64,000 bases of DNA from Cryptomeria japonica (Eukaryota; Streptophyta; Pinopsida; Cupressales; Cupressaceae): assembly GCF_030272615.1 (NCBI RefSeq), contig NC_081408.1, positions 622,410,476-622,474,475 of the forward strand, in the 5' to 3' direction. The notes beneath the pieces were generated by a model, which saw only the letters and a list, made by a program, of their open reading frames with translations, searched no databases and had not been told where the DNA came from. The translations under genes and the position numbers were made by a program. This document shows, piece after piece, positions 57,691 through 64,000 of this stretch (position 1 is the stretch's first letter; every line of letters begins with the position of its first letter).

Positions 57691-58005
57691 TGAAGGGTTT
57701 GGGGGAACTCTATGAATCACTGTACACTTTCTTATCAATAATGAGATTTGTGGTATTTTTTTCTTTATTGAGAGGTAGAAATATTTATATCTTCTCTCAT
57801 TAAAACTTCCAAAACACATTTGTTTTTCCTAATTCACATGTTTTGATGGTGCGAGAGCACCCTAGGGACCTAGATTTGGCCAAAACGGTCAAAATTTGAG
57901 ATTTTTGTTTTTTTGTGTTATTTCATGTAAATAAGGCCATTTTAGGCCATTATGATGTATTTGGACCTAATTGAGAAAGTTTAAGGTCCATTGGGCAAAA
58001 ATTGT

Positions 58006-58038
58006 AAAAAGTTGTCATTATTGTCATGACAACTTTTT
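58006..58038. repeat. Perfect 13-bp stem hairpin
   Basis: AAAAAGTTGTCAT and ATGACAACTTTTT separated by seven bases, 14 bp before a putative LTR start at 58052. Confidence 0.85.
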
Positions 58039-58051
58039 AAAATTTGGTTGG

Positions 58052-59134
58052 TGTAATGCCCTGCCAGGAAACCCTGAAGGGATTAAGCTAAAACACACAA
58101 ATGGAGTACAAATATTTTTTTATTTTTTATTTTTAAGAGTTTTGAAACACAACATGATGATACAATGAGTTTTCATATGTTTAGATAACACAGCGGAAGA
58201 CATAACTATCACCTAAAGGGTTTCCCAACGTGATTACATAACTTAACACCTAACTCAACTCGCGACATTTGATCCAATTAAGCAGGTTATCTTAATTACA
58301 TGTTATTACTTAAAACATGGATATAATTTGTTCAGTAAATTAAAATTATAGATAATAGGATGTGTTCATCCATTAAGGTTGAAGATGAGGCTAACATGAG
58401 GAAATTTACCCATTAAAGTTAAAACATAGATACATGTGAAGGTTCATCCATTAGAGTAAAAAAAAGTTAGATAGCTTAATGAAGTTCATCCATTAGAGTT
58501 ACAATTAGATAACACGATGAGATCTTCCATTTTAGTTAAAAATATAGCTAATATGATGAAGTTCATATATTATGGTTAAAATGTAAATAACATAATGAAG
58601 TTCATCCATTAGGGTTAAAATATAGATAACTTGATGAGTTCACCCATTATAGTTAAAATAAAGCTAATATGATGAAGTTCATTTATTAAGATTAAAATGT
58701 AAATAACTAAATGAGTTCATCCATTTTAGTTAAAATATAGCTATTATGATGAAGTTCATTTATTAAGATTAAAATGTAAATGACTAAATGAAGTTCATCC
58801 ATTAGAATTACAATTTAGGCAATATGACGAGTTCATCCAATAATTGTTATCCATTCATTACATTCAATTTTACATTAAACACATGCCATGCATCTTGTTC
58901 CAAAATGTACTATAATTTCATCATAACTAATGAGGTCTTTTCATGCATACTTATTTTCATTAACATTAACAGAATGCATTCATTCATGATCCAATTTATT
59001 GCATTTAAGAGATGACTGCATACATGCATTACAATAAATCTCATCTAATCCACTTATACATTCTATCAAAATCCCATCCATACATGCTAATACTAAAACA
59101 TGAAACATAAGAACAAAAGCATCACATAACACCA
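58052..59134 (+). repeat. Putative gypsy (chromovirus-like) LTR, 1.08 kb
   Basis: Starts TGTAATGCCCTGCCAGG, like the TGTAACACCC-type starts of plant chromoviruses. Ends ATAACACCA and is followed three bases later by TGGTATCGGAG (59138), a near match to the methionine-tRNA primer site. No downstream gag is visible, so the element is truncated or decayed. Confidence 0.5.
58440..58840 (+). repeat. Tandem repeat within the LTR
   Basis: Units of about 42-46 bp on the pattern AAGTTCATCCATTAG, AGTTAAAATATAG, ATAACATGATG, with some evidence of alternating unit types (about 88-bp higher order). Confidence 0.85.
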
Positions 59135-59149
59135 AGATGGTATCGGAGT

Positions 59150-62100
59150 TAAATGTCATGCCCAAACTTTTGGGTAAAAACAGAACAACAAATTTTATTT
59201 TATTTTTATAAACAACCTAATAAAACTAGTTATGCTAAAATAAAGGTGCAATAGTAAAGTCTTGTCTTAACTATGTTTAAACTCTGGAAATCAAAAGAGT
59301 TATTTACTATAGTTAAGCTAATTAACTTAATCAAGCATGCAAAACTAAACTCAATGCGGAAAATAACTCTCCAAGAGAATCATTATTATTTCATTAATTA
59401 AATAATTAATTTAAACGACAATCTCTAATTAAATTGACAAGAGATATTATTAATCTCAAATAATCTTTTAATTGCTCTAGGAGTTAATTAAAATTAATTC
59501 TAACATTTAGATTATTAAAATTTAATAATCAATTGAGCAATAAATATAATGTCTCAAATTTGAGTAAAGGATTAAGTAAATTTATAATATGAATTGCCCT
59601 ATAGAATTCAATCTCGAAAAGCCTAAATTAAGGTGAACTAAAAATAATCTCCCTATGGCTCAAAATTTTAACAATTGTCTTATAGTTATTTCTTATTAAT
59701 AAAGTTTCCAAAAAAAGATTTTAACTAAACATCTATATATATATGCTATTTAATATTTTCAGATGGTGTATTTGTTTTAAATATATGCAAGGGAATTTTA
59801 TTTCATTTGGAAATGTTTGCCAATTTCGATATTTCCTTTTAATGTATATTTCCATTTTTGGAAAGGGTAAATTTGTGTTTGTAGAGAGGGGACTAGATTA
59901 TTGTCCCAAACCAGTATGTCAATGATGTTTATCTAATCATCAAATCACTTGTACTTTCCTAATAGTTTCATCCCTTGGTCAAGGCCGCGTACCCCCTAAC
60001 ACTTGAAGATTGTTTCCACCCTCTTGATTACTTGAAGTCCATGCTCAAATCACACTAAATCACAGTAGTTAGTAGAAAATAGTGACCATAGCCAAGGAAG
60101 CCCAAATTTACTCATACTCAACATAATAAGAAATAACTAAATCATCTGGACCATTATTCATAACATAACCTCTTTTCACATCATGGAAGGTCAAAATTAC
60201 AAGGAAGGCCAAAATTACAAGGATCATGCTTCTTCAAAGGAGTCATTGTTCAAAGCCACCAAACTATCAACAAGAGTAGAATCCATTAGGCTTATACAAT
60301 TTTAGGAAATATAAAGAGTCACCTTAAAAAACCCACACTAATTGCAAAATATCAAAAGCTTTCCTAGAACAAAAGTACAATATAACATAAGGATGGCGAT
60401 AGACTATCAAATAGAAGAATGATCTCCTTATCCTTAACTACTCCGAAAATATTAATTATCATATAGAAAATATATATTAAAAAACATTTAACATCTAAAA
60501 TATATTGTTGTTATTATTTTCCTCTATCAATTTTGTTCCATCAAATCTTTTATCTAATACTCTTTTAAAAATAGTGAACCTTACCAACATTAGAAATGAG
60601 GTGGATGTTGAGTTTAAATTTTAAAATAAAAAGTGGTGAGTATGAGCAATGATGCTAAGGTTCTATTCATATTGTGTAACAAGGCACAATAGGCTTGGGA
60701 TAGGAAAGATTGACTTGCTACTCTTCATTTTCATATGGTAGTTTAATATGTATTGTGGACTTTTTAGACCGTACATCTTAATATATATTTTATTAAATGT
60801 CTCTTTGTGGGACTATGTGACCACCATCCATCCTCTCTTTTATACATGACAATACATTTCTTTTCATTGAGTGCAAACAATCCAGTGAGGAGGACAAAGT
60901 TGAATAGTGTGATGAGGATCATAGCCATCCAATCTAGGAGGCATAATATGAGACTCTTTATGAACCAATGCTAAGGGATATTATGATTTGAAGCTTCTCT
61001 TAAATCCTCACATTTTGTTGTCACATAAGAGAAATGTGAAGTAGAACTGGCCAGAGAAGATTCAAAGTCTTAGAATGAGGTCGATATATATATATATATA
61101 TATATATATGGATGGTAATATTTGAAAGGATATATGAAGGATATATTAAGGCCATGGTAGAAGAGAATATTTACTTCACACTAAGTGAAGTTATGGAGGT
61201 AGTTGCCATGGATGTAAAGTGGGTAGTGTAAAGGAGTCTTTGGATTCATGAAGAACATTAAGGAGAAAAGGTTAGTTATATCATGGAAAAATAAAGAAAA
61301 AGGGAAATGATAAAGAAGGGAGGAAGAAAATAGGGAACAAAGTGAGGAAATAAAGAGGGAGATCTAATTTATTTTGGTATGTATCCTCTACTACTCTTTT
61401 TCTTGTTGAATGATTTTGCAATATTTTGAGAACACTACAAGGCATGAAGTAATTATCGTAAGGCATGAAGGAGCTATGTAAATCACAAAACATACATATA
61501 AATAAATGCAAGGCATGAATCATACATGTAAACCATGAAGTAATACATAAATATACATAAGGTACAAGCATATATGAGAAAGGTTCTCATGGAGTGGACA
61601 TGCTGAAGACACATCGATCATGAAGCATATAAGAGAGAGGTATTCATGGAATAAACATCTGAAAATATCTCATTCATGAAGTAAAAAAATTCTAAAGAAA
61701 ATGTCAAGTAATAAAAAAAACTTACAAGGATCAGGCATATTCATAACTTTTGCAGTCTCACCATGGATATCAACACTAGAAGCAACTCATACTGTTAGTG
61801 TACATACAAGACGATATGGGAGTTCATTATACCTAGAAACTTGTGGTGTTGTTGTTTGTGTTGGCTCTGTTGGACCCTCAAATTAAGATTCAATATACAT
61901 TATTCAATAAGATTAACTGTGCAACATAATGAAATATTGAAAAGTTTGTTATCTTATTCAGCTTCGCTTGGTTTTGAGAATAGTTTAATATTCTCTACTT
62001 AACAGGGCCAACCATGTGAAGGTGGAAGCTCATTTGGCCCCTCCCCCCCCCTAACATCACTCTAAATTCCCCGTTAACATCTAACATTATTCATTCATTC

Positions 62101-62278
62101 TTTCTACCATTAAAAAAATATAGCATTCATTCATTAATATCATATAACGTTCATTAACACATAACATTGATTAACATTAATTAACACGCAACATTCAACA
62201 ATATTAATTAACACATATCATTCATAATCATTCATTAGCACATAATTACATTCATTAACACATAAAAATAAGTCATTA
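59150..62278. other. AT-rich region without a recognisable gene
   Basis: About 3.1 kb with no supported gene or element. It includes a TA microsatellite (61084-61109), a C run at 62041-62050, and CATTAACACATAACATT-type low complexity at 62080-62280. Confidence 0.6.
61084..61109. repeat. TA microsatellite
   Basis: GATATATA followed by an uninterrupted TA run of about 26 bp. Confidence 0.95.
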
Positions 62279-62986
62279 TCAAATAAGGTAGATTACAATC
62301 ATTTCTTCTTTTTTTTTCTTTGAAGCTATGAAAAGACTAAGTGGAACATCATTTTCTTCATCATTTCCCCCCTCTTCAGTTCTTCTGCCCTCTACTCGTG
62401 ATCTCAATGTATGCCTAGTCCTATACTGAGGACGAGGACACTGAAGTGAAGGGGGGTCCTCTACATAACAAATAAATGGGTTAAATTCAAAAAAAAAAAA
62501 ATTATTGTTACAAGTATTTCATTAATTTAGAGAACATAACTATTGTGCTCTTTACCTGATGGGGCCACATCATTTTGTCTATCCTCAACCTCAACATGTT
62601 GAACACCCTCTAGATCATCTGGAGTTGAAATACTAAAGGTTACATTAATTTTTAACACCAATTGAAATTATATTTGTTTAAAGGAATAATAGTGCTCCAC
62701 TTTACCCAATTGGGTAACATCACATTCCTGATGTTTTGTACCCAGATCATGCTCCACTTGGTCACCACCGACTACATACTCTAAAATATTAACAAAAAAG
62801 GTTACATTAATTACTACTCTAATTACAAATTAAGATTTTTAATTGTATTAATAATTACATAAATAAATTTGAATAGAAAATGAATACCTCCACTACTGGG
62901 ATGCACATCCGGACCTTCATGTGCAGGTTGTGTTTCATAATTAGCAGGTTGCATTCCAATGTCATGCACATTTTTATCATTGCTTT
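62279..62986 (-). CDS. Candidate multi-exon gene, 3' end (unknown protein)
   Basis: Four short minus-strand blocks look like exons. 62888-62986 reads HDIGMQPANYETQPAHEGPD and ends at a GTATTC donor. 62706-62780 reads YVVGGDQVEHDLGTKHQE between TTTTAG and GTAAAG. 62556-62632 reads ISTPDDLEGVQHVEVEDRQ between TTTAG and GTAAAG. The terminal block 62279-62460 reads EDPPSLQCPRPQYRTRHTLR and SRVEGRRTEEGGNDEENDVP to IASKKKKEEM and a TGA. Donors are phase 1, but the junction into the third block is one base out, so it may be decayed or the acceptor misplaced. Upstream exons were not found. It is perhaps the tail of a transposase or a host gene. The protein family is not recognised. Confidence 0.35.
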
Positions 62987-63010
62987 CTTATTTAAAACAA
63001 ATATAGTCAC

Positions 63011-63849
63011 TGTTAGGATTCCCACAGATATTGAGAGGGGGGGTGAATCAGTATCTAAGCGGTGTACAGAATTTCTTAACTTAAAACATGCAGAACATAT
63101 TAAAATAGTGTACTAGTATGCAAGAAATAATGCAATAAATAGAATTAAGAACATCCACATGAAAAGAACACCATAACACAAGGATTTAACGAGAAAACCT
63201 CATGTGGGAAAAACCTCGATGGGATTTGTGGCCCACAATATCCACTTGCTGGCCAATAAGAGAATATTACTTACAATAGGGGCCTGCACATGCAGGAAGG
63301 CCAACTGCCTAGAGCTCACTGCTCAAAAAGGAAGTCTCACTGACTTACAATGTGGATTATACAAATCCAATATCTTGTACTACTTTACAATAGCATCTAT
63401 AATGTCTGATCTAGTACCGGTTGTTCCTCTACTTCTTACATAAACCCTTTACCCTATATTTTGCATAATAGGTTTGCCTTAATATTTTGCATACATTACT
63501 TTCTTCTCTTCCTTACTTCATTTCAAAATGTCTACAATGATCACTTTTATATATAAGAGTCATTTTACAATATACCAAGTCATCTTACAAAGTTTTACAA
63601 TAATAAAAAATATATAATATAACATAATCCTCTCGGCCTCTATGCCAGTATACTTCCTTTCTTCTGTGTCAGTGCCAGTGTCTTGAGTGCTGGTGTAGAG
63701 TGTGATCTGCTAATGCTGGTGCACTAACTTGTCGGTGTAATGCCTTTCTAGTATAATGCCTTGTCGGTGCCATAGGATTGTAAGGTTTCCATCAATGACA
63801 AAACCTTCAATCACATACAATGTCTCATTGGAGTGTGCATATGCCAACA
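63011..63849 (-). mobile_element. 3' LTR of a minus-strand copia-like element
   Basis: Read on the minus strand it starts TGTTGGCATATGC at 63849 and ends GAATCCTAACA at 63011, about 839 bp. A polypurine tract lies just before the start. The flanking interior shares GTTGCCATCAATGCCAAAGG with element C, so it belongs to a related family. The rest lies beyond the window. Confidence 0.75.
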
Positions 63850-64000
63850 ATCTCCCCCTTTGGCATTGATGGCAACACTCATGAGAAATTTCAAAAAGTG
63901 TATTCAAAAAATGTGAAGTCCAAAAATGTTACCAAAAATGTGTGTGCTCCCCCTGAGCATATGATTCTTGTGATATTGAATTTTCTCATCCCACTACTCC
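63850..64000 (-). mobile_element. Polypurine tract and interior end of the minus-strand copia element
   Basis: AAAGGGGGAGAT on the minus strand (63850-63861) precedes the LTR. The interior 3' end follows with GCTCAGGGGGAGCACAC-like sequence near 63945. No gene is seen in the part inside the window. Confidence 0.7.

Overview
This window looks like intergenic DNA from a large plant genome, most likely a gymnosperm (inference). It is almost entirely LTR retrotransposons nested inside one another, with long LTRs, Tat-type Ty3/gypsy elements carrying two RNase H domains, a protease followed by a G-patch, and antisense plant-mobile-domain (PMD) genes. There is no convincing rRNA, tRNA or CRISPR locus, and only one weak candidate host-type gene, at the right end on the minus strand.

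Nesting, outer to inner. Element E is a decayed Tat-like gypsy (1-349 and 48640 to about 54.1 kb, with a possible 3' LTR from 54738). It was split by giant gypsy element A at 355-48634, flanked by the 5-bp duplication AGTAT at 350-354 and 48635-48639. A has LTRs of about 5.3-6.0 kb (355-12005 and 43370-48634). Three later insertions lie inside A. B (4454-10130, minus) is a 5.7-kb solo LTR in A's 5' LTR. C (14189-23129, duplication ATGTT) is a copia-like element without reverse transcriptase, at the end of A's protease. D (26533-42751, duplication CATAT) is a 16.2-kb Tat gypsy inside A's integrase. Without its insertions A would be about 17.4 kb. Right of E lie a gypsy gag fragment (55.7-56.5 kb), a chromovirus-like LTR with a tandem array (58052-59134), about 3 kb of AT-rich DNA, a short multi-exon candidate gene (62.3-63.0 kb, minus) and the 3' LTR of a minus-strand copia element (63011-63849) running off the window.

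The most interesting signal is a gene-and-array cassette that recurs in unrelated elements. A's LTRs and the B LTR each carry a long protein gene inside U3, preceded by arrays of about 50-60-bp-spaced palindromes whose sequence differs between families. C carries a 1,145-codon gene of the same general layout with its own TATA box and GC-rich palindromes, and D carries a spliced antisense PMD gene. Short ungapped matches suggest that the A, B and perhaps C proteins are divergent relatives of PMD proteins. D's gag-pol is one uninterrupted 2.5-kb-codon frame broken only by ten stop codons, mostly at Gln or Arg sites, although its two LTRs are about 99% identical. This suggests an element that spread in already-defective form.
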